Source: CBDUBU01 sp965365465 (GTDB lineage: Bacteria > Bacteroidota > Rhodothermia > Rhodothermales > DASSAV01). From it: a stretch of 11,691 nt of DNA. The notes under the pieces are model-generated. The model was given only the letters and a program-made list of their open reading frames with translations. It did not search any database and was not told the origin of the DNA. Position 1 is the first letter of the stretch. The number at the start of each line of letters is the position of its first letter. Location of the stretch: NCBI GenBank assembly GCA_965365465.1, contig CBDUBU010000123.1, positions 1 to 11,691 on the forward strand, given 5' to 3'. A program made the position numbers and the translations under genes. This document shows, piece by piece, positions 1 through 6,488 of this stretch.

Positions 1-312
1 GACGAAGGGTTTTCGCTCAGCTTTGAGGTGAAACAACCCGGCAACGGCTTTGCCGTGAAAACACAGCGCCTGCGTTTTGACTACGAAGACGCCTTCGGGC
101 CGCTGCCGGAGGCATACCGCACCCTGCTCGAAGACGTGGTGCGAGGCGACCAGACGTTGTTCGTCCACGCGCAGGAGGTCGAAGCCTCCTGGAAGTTCTA
201 TGCGCCGCTGCTGGAAAAACGTCCTGATCTCCACTTTTACGCTGCCGGAACCTGGGGTCCACCGGAGGCCAGACAGATCACACGAAACGCGCCTTCCTCG
301 CTCTATGAATGA
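1..312 (+). CDS. zwf: Glucose-6-phosphate dehydrogenase, C-terminal fragment (5' end outside window)
   Basis: This is the last 103 codons of an open frame that runs in from the left edge, so only the C-terminal end is visible. The family oxidises glucose 6-phosphate to 6-phosphoglucono-delta-lactone and makes NADPH, opening the oxidative pentose phosphate pathway in the cytoplasm. The fragment shows the family's usual tail: EAYRTLLEDVVRGDQTLF, then a Trp-containing helix (EASWKFYAPLLE), then YAAGTWGPPEA, which matches the typical YxAGSWGPxxA ending. A GTG at 28 is in frame but lies within the conserved region, so it is not the start. The stop at 310-312 lies 8 bases inside pgl, the next gene, which encodes the next enzyme of the pathway. 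That linkage strongly supports the call. Confidence 0.93.
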   Translation, partial: DEGFSLSFEVKQPGNGFAVKTQRLRFDYEDAFGPLPEAYRTLLEDVVRGDQTLFVHAQEVEASWKFYAPLLEKRPDLHFYAAGTWGPPEARQITRNAPSSLYE

Positions 313-1039
313 ACCCGTTGTGCATGTTTTCGCCTCCCGCGATGCCTTATGCAGCGCCGCCGCCGCGCACGCTGCGGAGTTGATGCGGGCTACCCCCCCG
401 GGATCCCGGTTTTCGCTGGCGCTTTCCGGCGGCAGCACACCTCGGCCCTTCCACCACCAGCTTGCCACGACGCACCGGGACGTGATTCCCTGGGACCGCG
501 TGCATATCTTCTGGGGAGATGAACGTTTCGTGCCTCCCAACCACGCCGACAGTAATATGCGCATGGCGGAGGAGACCTTGCTCCGGCACATACCGATCCC
601 CGAAGCCAACATTCACCGCGTGCATACGGACCAGGCGACACCCGCCCGCGCCGCCGCCGACCTGGAAACGGAATTGAACGGTTTTTTTCCAGAGGCTGGA
701 ACGATTGGGTTCGACCTGATGATCATGGGGCTTGGGGAAGACGGTCATACGGCCTCCCTCTTCCCCGGCGACCCGGTCCTGCACGAACAGCGCCGCTGGG
801 CCGCCGTTGTTATGTCGCCGCCCGACGCTCCGGCCCGCTGGCGTATCACGCTTACCCTGCCGCTCATCAACCAGAGCAAGCACATATTTTTTCTGGTTTC
901 AGGAGAGGAAAAACGCGAGCCGCTCAACCAGATCCTGCGCCACCCCGAAAAAGCCGCCGTCGCCTATCCCGCCGCCCGCGTGAAGGCGCGAGAACCCGTA
1001 GTATGGTACGTGGACAGCGCTGCCTACGGAGAGGGCTAA
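305..1039 (+). CDS. pgl: 6-phosphogluconolactonase (glucosamine-6-P isomerase/6-PGL fold)
   Basis: This 244-residue protein has the length expected for bacterial Pgl of the DevB/SOL type. It hydrolyses 6-phosphogluconolactone to 6-phosphogluconate, step two of the oxidative pentose phosphate pathway. The family motifs appear in order: SGGSTP at residues 41-46 (phosphate-binding loop), FWGDERFVP at 69-77, and GLGEDGHTASLFPG at 142-155, containing the Asp-Gly-His catalytic segment. The frame is open upstream to about 77, but homology begins at the ATG at 305 (MNEPVVHVFAS). That ATG overlaps the zwf stop by 8 bases and has no clear Shine-Dalgarno sequence, so translational coupling to zwf is likely. 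Its TAA stop overlaps the stop of the convergent yjbQ-like gene. Confidence 0.96.
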   Translation: MNEPVVHVFASRDALCSAAAAHAAELMRATPPGSRFSLALSGGSTPRPFHHQLATTHRDVIPWDRVHIFWGDERFVPPNHADSNMRMAEETLLRHIPIPEANIHRVHTDQATPARAAADLETELNGFFPEAGTIGFDLMIMGLGEDGHTASLFPGDPVLHEQRRWAAVVMSPPDAPARWRITLTLPLINQSKHIFFLVSGEEKREPLNQILRHPEKAAVAYPAARVKAREPVVWYVDSAAYGEG

Positions 1040-1497
1040 ACTACGCCCCCTGAATCCGGCGCCTGCTGCGTGTCGGCCTCTCCCCACAAGGTAACAACCA
1101 TGCTTCTGGGGCCGCCGTGGCGCCGGTGCTCACAGAGATAAATTCCCTGCCAGGTTCCAAGCAGAAGCCGTCCCCGGCCTACCGGGATGGTCAGCCCGCT
1201 GCCCATAAGCGACGTTTTGATGTGGGCGGGCATATCGTCGGGGCCTTCGAGAGTATGCTGGTAGTAAGGCGCGTTTTCCGGGACGATCTGATGCAGATGC
1301 CGTTCCATGTCGGCGCGCACCTCCGGGCTGGCGTTTTCGTTAAGGGTCAGCGAAGCAGAGGTATGCTGCAGAAACAAGTGGGCGAGTCCCACCGCCAGGG
1401 TTCGCACCTCCGGAACCTGCTCCACAATTTCCCTTGTCACCAGATGGATACCCCTGGGCCGGGCACGAAGCATAACCTCACGCTGAATCCATTTCAT
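1036..1497 (-). CDS. yjbQ: YjbQ/UPF0047 family protein (putative secondary thiamine-phosphate synthase enzyme)
   Basis: This 153-residue protein closely resembles Escherichia coli YjbQ along its whole length. The conserved blocks are RGIHLVT at residues 15-21, LQHTSASLTLNEN at 43-55, GPDDMPAHIK at 85-94 and GTWQGIYLCEHR at 114-125. Their His, Glu and Asp residues form the presumed active site. The family is annotated from low-level thiamine-phosphate synthase activity seen for YjbQ, but its physiological role is unsettled. The ATG at 1497 gives the family's usual N-terminus (MKW-x5-ML). No clear Shine-Dalgarno sequence precedes it, only A/C-rich sequence. The last 13 residues after the conserved TLWGE are non-conserved. 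The stop codon (1036-1038) overlaps the convergent pgl stop. It stands alone on its strand, beyond the 1498-2220 gap. Confidence 0.93.
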   Translation of the reverse strand: MKWIQREVMLRARPRGIHLVTREIVEQVPEVRTLAVGLAHLFLQHTSASLTLNENASPEVRADMERHLHQIVPENAPYYQHTLEGPDDMPAHIKTSLMGSGLTIPVGRGRLLLGTWQGIYLCEHRRHGGPRSMVVTLWGEADTQQAPDSGGVV

Positions 1498-1605
1498 ACC
1501 GTTTTGTTTTCTTGCTATCAGGGAGGCGAGATCCGGTCGTTAAATGAGTGTCTGGCAAGTTATGAAAGCCATTTTAGCAGGATAGCTGCGGACCCTCACG
1601 GGTTA

Positions 1606-1704
1606 TTTTGCGGTTTCTGCGGGTTTTTAGCGGTTTATTGCGGTTTTTCACTCAAGCAAAATGCCCTTTTTGACCCCGCCAGGGCCGTTTTGCGGTTTCT
1701 GCGG
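1606..1704 (+). repeat. GCGGTTT word cluster with a 17-bp direct repeat
   Basis: The 17-mer TTTTGCGGTTTCTGCGG occurs exactly twice, at 1606-1622 and 1688-1704. The core GCGGTTT also occurs at 1630-1636 and 1640-1646, giving four copies starting at 1610, 1630, 1640 and 1692. The first three are spaced 20 and 10 bases apart, close to whole DNA helical turns. The repeats are real in the sequence, but their role (protein-binding sites, repeat expansion or chance) is unknown. Confidence 0.6.
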
Positions 1705-1964
1705 CCCAAAACGCACTTTCGCGCCCGAAGCCGCTTTATTCCTTTTCTTTTCCTGTCAGATCACAGCCTTGTTGCTGCAACGCAAACGTCTCTTTTTCTT
1801 CTTACTGGACCGCTTACCCTTCGGGCAGGTTTTACTGCATCCTTTCCCCTTGTGTCATGCTGAACGTAGGAAAGTTTCTATGCCCACAGGACAGCAGGCG
1901 CTCAGGGCTTGCTTGTTCAACGCACCAGACCGTTTCTGAAGATAGGAACCGGCGCTCAGGCAGA

Positions 1965-1986
1965 ACAGGTTATTCCGGCAACCTGT
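1965..1986. repeat. Inverted repeat ACAGGTT-N8-AACCTGT
   Basis: This is a perfect 7-bp dyad with an 8-base spacer inside the gene-poor interval. It could be a protein-binding operator or a small RNA stem. No T-run follows on either strand, so it is not an intrinsic terminator. Its arm-and-spacer geometry resembles the dyad at 11035-11054 upstream of hrcA, although the arm sequences differ. Confidence 0.4.
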
Positions 1987-2220
1987 CCGGTTTGTGGGCG
2001 ACCCACGCGCCCGGTCGGATTGCGATGCGCAGGGACTACTACGGGAAGATCCACCGGGGCAACGCGCGGATCCGTTCTACCGCCTTACAAGATAGTCTCT
2101 GATACGATCAGGACAGAAAATCAGATAAGTTTAACCTGTTTAAAAGACAAGATAACCTTTACCATCGTAGCGTACAGAGGAGTAAAAAACCTCCTACCGG
2201 CTGCGTCTGCCCTCGCCACG

Positions 2221-2862
2221 TCAGGGGATGTGGAGAAGTTTGTGGGTCTGAAGGCTGAGGCGCCACCGGGGATGCTTCAGGCAGTATTCCAGGGCAAGGG
2301 CGATGTTTTCCTTTCCTTCCGGGCCATCCATCGGCTGGAGGAAGAACTGATCGAAATCAAGCATCTCGAACTGCTCGGGAGAAGCCCCGGCCTGCGGAAA
2401 TACCAGCTTCAACTCATTTCCATACCGGAGGGCCAGTTCCGTCCCCGCCTTTGGACTTACGCAGAGCCAGTCAATGCCTGGCGGCGGGAGTCTTGTGCCA
2501 TTGGTTTCGACGCCGACCTCAAAACCGGCTTCATGCAGCGCATCTACCAGCGCCGCATCCAGTTGCAGGAGCGGCTCGCCGCCCGTACAGACGACGTAGG
2601 GTCGTACTCGGTCGCCTGCTCCCGCAGGCCATTTCGACAGGACCGCTTCGGCCAAGCGCTGTGGTGTGCTGAACTTGCCGCCGCCCGGACCATCGACCCC
2701 CACGAAGTCGGTGTCACAGAACCGGCAAACGGCGGAAGCCCGGTCTTTTTCCTGTCCTGTCCACAGGTTGCAACCCGCGAAGCGGCAGAACACGGCGGGC
2801 CGCCCTGTCTGTGCGCCCTCGCCCTGCAGCGTATAGTATATTTCCTTGACGGCATAACTCAT
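2221..2862 (-). CDS. queE: 7-carboxy-7-deazaguanine synthase (radical SAM)
   Basis: This 213-residue radical S-adenosylmethionine enzyme converts 6-carboxytetrahydropterin to 7-carboxy-7-deazaguanine in queuosine precursor synthesis. The motifs are in order: TLQGEG at residues 11-16; the cluster cysteines C31, C46 and C49, spaced CX14CX2C, the extended QueE variant rather than canonical CX3CX2C; TGGEP at 93-97; VETNGT at 118-123; CVSPKA at 134-139; and a C-terminal QTHKLLHIP. I chose the ATG at 2862 (MSYAVKEIYYTLQGEG) because it places TLQGEG where the family has it. A TTG at 2877 would add five residues. The gene lies 52 bases downstream of the isomerase gene on the same strand and is probably co-transcribed, although the functions are not obviously related. 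No preQ1 riboswitch-like element is apparent just upstream. Confidence 0.95.
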   Translation of the reverse strand: MSYAVKEIYYTLQGEGAQTGRPAVFCRFAGCNLWTGQEKDRASAVCRFCDTDFVGVDGPGGGKFSTPQRLAEAVLSKWPAGAGDRVRPYVVCTGGEPLLQLDAALVDALHEAGFEVGVETNGTRLPPPGIDWLCVSPKAGTELALRYGNELKLVFPQAGASPEQFEMLDFDQFFLQPMDGPEGKENIALALEYCLKHPRWRLSLQTHKLLHIP

Positions 2863-2914
2863 GCCGCCTGATACCAACCGAGAGCCTTACAGGTTCGCCG
2901 CTCGATATCGCCTT

Positions 2915-3820
2915 TTACCCCAGGACGTAGCGGTCCATCCGACGGGCAATCTCCTCAAGCCGCTTCCGGTCGCCGCCTTCCACTTCTGCGGTTGCCCAGC
3001 CCTCGTAGCCGATGTCCGACAGGGCTGCCCTCACGGCATCCCAGTCGCAGTCGCCCTCTCCGATCTCTACGCCAAAACCGGCCCGTGGACCCTCTTTGTC
3101 ACGCTTTTCGCGGCTGTACCCCTTGATGTCGAGCTTGAGAATGCGCGGCCCGAGGATGCGTATCCATTGCTCAGGCCATCCGTAGTTCACCACGTTGCCG
3201 ACATCAAAGTAAGCCCCGATCCACGGACTCTCGAATTCGTCGATGTAACGAGCTGCTTCCAGGGGACTCAGCAGAAAATTGTTCCACACGTTCTCCAGAG
3301 CGATCCGAACCCCGGCTGCTTCCGCGAACGGCAGCGCTCTGGCGATTTCCGCCTGTGAGCGCCGGTACGCATCGTCGTAGGAAACCTCTTTGTTGACGAC
3401 GGCGGGTACGAGCAAAACCGTACTGGCGCCATAGGCAGCAGCATCCGCCAGCGCTGTCTTCAACCCGTTCAAACCTTCCTCCCGCACAGCCGGGTCGGGG
3501 TGTGACAGGGTTTTCTGCCAGTGCACCGAATCGACCACCCCGTGTATGGGCAGGCCGGACGCATCGCGGGCCTGCACCACTTCGCCGTTGTCAAATTCGT
3601 TCGGGCTGTCGAGTTCCACGCCGTCAAACCCCAATTCTTTTAAGAGCCGGAATTTGTCGCGTATCGAAAGGTCGCCTTCGACCATTCCCAATTTGACAGC
3701 CTTTTTAAGCCGTTGACGGGAAGGCGTAGGCGCGCCGACATTTGCCGACCAACTATTTCCCGCCAGCCATACTCCTCCGATGCCTGCGCCGATCCCGCTG
3801 ATAAAGTCTCTGCGTTTCAT
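2915..3820 (-). CDS. Tat-exported sugar phosphate isomerase/epimerase-like TIM-barrel protein
   Basis: This 301-residue protein belongs to the xylose isomerase-like TIM-barrel superfamily (AP endonuclease 2 family). The N-terminus MKRRDFISG followed by a Gly/Ala-rich hydrophobic stretch is a twin-arginine signal, so the mature enzyme is probably periplasmic or lipid-anchored. Visible barrel elements are LGFDGVELDSPNEF at 63-76, ALENVWNN at 174-181 (metal-ligand candidate E176), YFDVGNV at 204-210 (D206), LKLDIKG at 229-235 (D231 where the family often has a His-containing strand), and ATAEVEGGD at 276-284 (E279/E281). These are the usual divalent-metal ligands of the fold. The substrate cannot be read from the sequence. 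The start at 3820 carries the Tat motif and has AGAGG upstream. The gene lies 63 bases after a Tat-type Gfo/Idh/MocA oxidoreductase, a common pairing for sugar or cyclitol conversion. Confidence 0.88.
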   Translation of the reverse strand: MKRRDFISGIGAGIGGVWLAGNSWSANVGAPTPSRQRLKKAVKLGMVEGDLSIRDKFRLLKELGFDGVELDSPNEFDNGEVVQARDASGLPIHGVVDSVHWQKTLSHPDPAVREEGLNGLKTALADAAAYGASTVLLVPAVVNKEVSYDDAYRRSQAEIARALPFAEAAGVRIALENVWNNFLLSPLEAARYIDEFESPWIGAYFDVGNVVNYGWPEQWIRILGPRILKLDIKGYSREKRDKEGPRAGFGVEIGEGDCDWDAVRAALSDIGYEGWATAEVEGGDRKRLEEIARRMDRYVLG

Positions 3821-3883
3821 GTACCCGGCCTCTGCTTCAGGTGCTGGAATGCTGTTTAGGGACCATCGAACCCGGAAGCCTCG

Positions 3884-5221
3884 TTATGGCGCACTTCCGT
3901 TAGCCTGCGCCCAGGCAGAACGATTGAGTTTCGTTACCCCCGGCAACGGAACGGACGGAAAGGGCAGGGGGCCAAATTCAAAGGTCTTCGGAACCAGGTC
4001 GAGCTGCGCATTCATCAGTTCATCCCAGGTAAGCTCCTGCCCCGTATAAGCAGATTCCCGGCCCATAATTCCGGTAAGGGTGCTCTCCGCCACCTCGCGA
4101 GCTTCGTTGAGCGGCTGGCCGTTTCGGATGCTGGCGATAAGGTCGGTGTGTTCCTGGTCGTAGGGGTTGTTGCCGCGTTCCGGGTGCTCGAATAACACCG
4201 TGCCGTTGTGCGAGCGGATGACTGCGCTGTCCGTATGGATGTCAGCAATGCCCTCCGTGCCTACCACTCGGTTTGTCACGCGGCGCGTGGTCCCTTCCAT
4301 CTGGCGGCATTTGGCTTCCACGCGGGCGCCGTTCGGATACTCGTACTCCACGCTGAAATGGTCGTAGATGTGGCCGTACGAGGGATCGACGCGAACGAGC
4401 CGCCCTCCCATACCCAGGCACTTTACGGGCGTTGCCTGGAATACCCAGTTGATCGCATCCAGGTTGTGGACGAACTGTTCGACGATATGATCGCCGGAGA
4501 GCCAGGTGAAATAGTACCAGTTCCGGCACTGCCATTCCATGTCGGACATGCCCGGAGCACGTGGGCGCAGCCAGATCGGACCTGTCAGATAGTACTCCTG
4601 TGCGCTCACCAGTTCGCCGATCATCCCGTCATGCACCCGTTTGATCGACTCGACGTAGCTGGGCTGGCGGCGGTACTGCGTGCCCGCCACGATGGAAAGG
4701 CCCTTTTGCTTTGCCATCTCGCCGGATTCGATCACAGAGAGCGACCCTGCGAGATCCACAGACGAGGGTTTTTCCATGAACACATGCTTCCCGGCTTCGA
4801 CGGCTGCCCGGAGGTGGACAGGTCGGAATCCGGGAGGCGTAGCCAGAATGACGTAATCGATTTCCGTATCGAGCACATGCTTGTAAGCATCGAAGCCGGT
4901 GAAGCAACGATCGTCCGTAACGGTGAGACTAGCGCCGAGGTGGCCTTTGAGTTCTTCACGGGCTGCGTCTAACCGATCCTCGAAAAGATCACCCATCGCG
5001 TAAATCTCCACCCCCGGAGCGCCGGCTACCGCATTGGCGGCGGCGCCGCTGCCCCTACCCCCGCAGCCGACCAGCCCGACCCGCATAGTATCCGACCCGG
5101 CGGCGTATGCAAAATTTCCTGAAGCAGCCAGACCTGCCGATAAGCCCGCCGAGGCCAGGGCCGCTGTCTTGATGAAAGTTCTTCGGGAAAGGCCCTCGGA
5201 GGCGTCGGGTTGCATGTCCAT
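3884..5221 (-). CDS. Tat-exported Gfo/Idh/MocA family NAD(P)-dependent oxidoreductase
   Basis: This 445-residue oxidoreductase belongs to the glucose-fructose oxidoreductase/inositol dehydrogenase family. A twin-arginine signal, SRRTFIK at residues 12-18, precedes a hydrophobic Ala/Gly/Leu stretch ending near AYAAGS (39-43). The Rossmann fold follows: VGLVGCGGRGSG at 48-59, LATPPGF at 126-132 and the signature MEKP at 149-152. The C-terminal half carries GDHIVEQFVHNLD at 243-255, whose His and Asp match the family's substrate-binding catalytic motif. I chose the ATG at 5221 because GCGAGG lies about 7 bases upstream and only a short leader precedes the Tat motif. The frame stays open to 5284 without need. 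A second ATG at 5215 is possible. It is the first gene of a minus-strand set with the isomerase and queE. The substrate is unknown, and a periplasmic sugar or cyclitol is the likely class. Confidence 0.92.
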   Translation of the reverse strand: MDMQPDASEGLSRRTFIKTAALASAGLSAGLAASGNFAYAAGSDTMRVGLVGCGGRGSGAAANAVAGAPGVEIYAMGDLFEDRLDAAREELKGHLGASLTVTDDRCFTGFDAYKHVLDTEIDYVILATPPGFRPVHLRAAVEAGKHVFMEKPSSVDLAGSLSVIESGEMAKQKGLSIVAGTQYRRQPSYVESIKRVHDGMIGELVSAQEYYLTGPIWLRPRAPGMSDMEWQCRNWYYFTWLSGDHIVEQFVHNLDAINWVFQATPVKCLGMGGRLVRVDPSYGHIYDHFSVEYEYPNGARVEAKCRQMEGTTRRVTNRVVGTEGIADIHTDSAVIRSHNGTVLFEHPERGNNPYDQEHTDLIASIRNGQPLNEAREVAESTLTGIMGRESAYTGQELTWDELMNAQLDLVPKTFEFGPLPFPSVPLPGVTKLNRSAWAQANGSAP

Positions 5222-5323
5222 GATATACCTCGCAGGAGAAATGGTGGAATGATGCAATATAACTGGCAGTTGAAGCGGGCACAAGCATCCGGCCTATTCC
5301 ATTTACCAGGGCGCTTCATACTA

Positions 5324-5339
5324 TGACACAGGGCTGTCA
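5324..5339. repeat. Inverted repeat TGACA-N6-TGTCA in a divergent intergenic region
   Basis: A 5-bp dyad with a 6-base spacer lies between the divergently transcribed oxidoreductase and Sak4-like genes. Its right arm overlaps the candidate -35 element of the plus-strand gene, so it could be an operator. The arms are short enough for chance. Confidence 0.3.
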
Positions 5340-5366
5340 CAGCACAATTACTAAACTATATATAAC
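5334..5366 (+). promoter_or_regulatory. Candidate promoter for the Sak4-like gene
   Basis: CTGTCA at 5334-5339 (4 of 6 matches to TTGACA) is followed 17 bases later by TATATA at 5357-5362, in a notably AT-rich patch. The gene start is about 40 bases downstream and is preceded by a good ribosome-binding sequence, GAGGAAG, at about 5394-5400. The lineage suggested by the gene content may use a different promoter consensus, so the element assignment is tentative. Confidence 0.35.
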
Positions 5367-5404
5367 AAACGGTTAGAGCAAGTATTCAAACGAAGAGGAA
5401 GCAC

Positions 5405-6433
5405 ATGGAGAAGCATCGTATCAACCCTTTGAGCCGTCGCCCACGGGGGCGCCGCCTCGTGCTGGCGGTGCGCGGAGCCGCCGGAGCCGGGAAAAGCGTG
5501 TTTGCCGCCACGCTCGCCGATGCAGGGCTTGGACGGCTTTGCTTTTTCGATACCGAGCGCAAAGCACGCCTGCTTCCCGGCAGCGACGGATCGCGCTTCG
5601 ATGCTATCGAGATCCAGCATCCGGATGAGTTACCCGAGTTCATCGAATGGGCGCTCGACGGCGAGGGACGCCGGCAGGAATACGGCTGTTACGCATTGGA
5701 TTCATGGGCGATGTATTTCGGACGCAAACACCGCGATACCCTTCAGTCGGTTCGCGCCAGAACAGGCGATCCACTCGCGCAGCCGAGCGCCGACGAACTG
5801 GCTGCGGATCAGGTGATGTTTCAGGAGGTATTGCGGCGGCTCTGCATCGACAGCGGCTCCTGCGTCGTGATTACGGATCAGATCTCGGCAAAGGGACGTG
5901 AAGAACGCGAAGAAAACGAAATGGGTCAGGTGCTTCCCATGACGCTGGGGGGCCTCGAGTATTTCGTTGATGTGATGGTCGAGCTTTCGGTTCGGCTGAA
6001 AGGGTTCGAGCAGGTTCGGATCGCGCGGGTCATCAAGTCGAACAGCGATGCTTTTCCGATCGGCATGGAACTTGAAAACCCGGTGTTCGCGGATTTCCTG
6101 TCCCGTCTCGGCGATCCACAGCCTGCTGCAGGCGTGCAGGAAGAGATGGTGGAAGAACTTCCTGCCTCGCCGGAGCCGGTTCCTTCGGGACCCTCGCTGG
6201 ATGAACTGTACGCAGCGGCTGATTCCTTTGGCGTAAGCCGCGCTGACCTTTCCGTTGCCTCCCGGCACTATTGCGGGGTCAGCGACCTGGACCGCCTGAG
6301 CCAGGAGCAGATCGCAACACTGCTGGAACGAATGCACGCGCGTTATGGAAAGCCGGAGGAAGCAGAACCTCCTGCCGCTTCGGTGGCAGGCCCTGCCGAG
6401 CGCCGAAACGGAAAAGCACGGGTGCGCGTTTGA
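5405..6433 (+). CDS. Sak4-like RecA-fold ATPase (phage-type nucleotide-binding protein, AAA_24-like)
   Basis: This 342-residue protein has a P-loop core: Walker A GAAGAGKS at residues 24-31, a strand LCFFDTE at 45-51, a Walker B-like CYALDS at 95-100, and CVVITDQ at 153-159 in the sensor/strand-4 position. This is the compact RecA-like layout of Sak4-type single-strand annealing ATPases and phage nucleotide-binding proteins, which act on single-stranded DNA in recombination. An acidic, Pro-rich linker (about 236-262) leads to a small helical domain (about 263-315, ELYAAADSFGVSRADL and LSQEQIATLLERM). This resembles the C-terminal helical modules found on phage annealing proteins. The tail is basic (RRNGKARVRV). 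The ATG at 5405 has GAGGAAG just upstream. The gene is 55 bases upstream of the TIGR02757 gene on the same strand. There is no phage gene around it. Fold confidence is high, but the specific role is an inference. Confidence 0.72.
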   Translation: MEKHRINPLSRRPRGRRLVLAVRGAAGAGKSVFAATLADAGLGRLCFFDTERKARLLPGSDGSRFDAIEIQHPDELPEFIEWALDGEGRRQEYGCYALDSWAMYFGRKHRDTLQSVRARTGDPLAQPSADELAADQVMFQEVLRRLCIDSGSCVVITDQISAKGREEREENEMGQVLPMTLGGLEYFVDVMVELSVRLKGFEQVRIARVIKSNSDAFPIGMELENPVFADFLSRLGDPQPAAGVQEEMVEELPASPEPVPSGPSLDELYAAADSFGVSRADLSVASRHYCGVSDLDRLSQEQIATLLERMHARYGKPEEAEPPAASVAGPAERRNGKARVRV

Positions 6434-6488
6434 GGGACGTCGCCGGAGATGGATCCGGTGCATCCACAGAGCCACCTGCCGCTTGCCC

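Larger units (their letters stand above)
1498..2220. other. Gene-poor interval between yjbQ and queE
   Basis: I see no convincing intact gene in these 723 bases. Plus-strand open frames cross it, but they are mostly antisense extensions of yjbQ and queE and their translations look like non-coding sequence. Parts are AT- and pyrimidine-rich (around 1735-1860 and 2100-2190), unlike the flanking genes. It contains a cluster of GCGGTTT words (1606-1704), a 10-bp direct repeat GGCGCTCAGG (1897-1906 and 1951-1960), a 7-bp inverted repeat (1965-1986), and a short frame resembling half of a zinc ribbon near 1980-2060. It must also hold the promoter of yjbQ (minus strand, near 1498-1600) and the 3' end of the queE transcript, but I could not place either one. 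No canonical intrinsic terminator is evident. Confidence 0.6.

Noticed and set aside
1117..1863. A 248-codon plus-strand open frame across yjbQ and the gap
   Set aside because: Its first half is antisense to the well-conserved yjbQ-like gene and the rest translates as repeat-derived, pyrimidine-rich sequence with no recognisable family.
1980..2100. A tRNA or other structured RNA in the GC-rich part of the gap
   Set aside because: I could not find a cloverleaf, a GTTC-type T-loop with matching stems, or any known RNA signature.
2178..2195. AGGAG/CTCCT stem considered as the queE terminator
   Set aside because: The T-run lies in the loop rather than after the stem, and the stem is only 5 bp.
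1909..2871. A 320-codon plus-strand open frame through the gap and queE
   Set aside because: Most of it is exact antisense to queE, which has all its radical SAM motifs. Only the short CPVCG segment before 2102 was kept, as a weak remnant finding.
2863..2914. A preQ1 riboswitch upstream of queE
   Set aside because: The 52-base spacer to the isomerase gene shows no convincing H-type pseudoknot pattern or A-rich tail, and queE appears to be internal to a transcript.
4208..4972. A 254-codon plus-strand open frame opposite the oxidoreductase gene
   Set aside because: Antisense shadow of a gene with a clear Tat signal, Rossmann motif and EKP signature.
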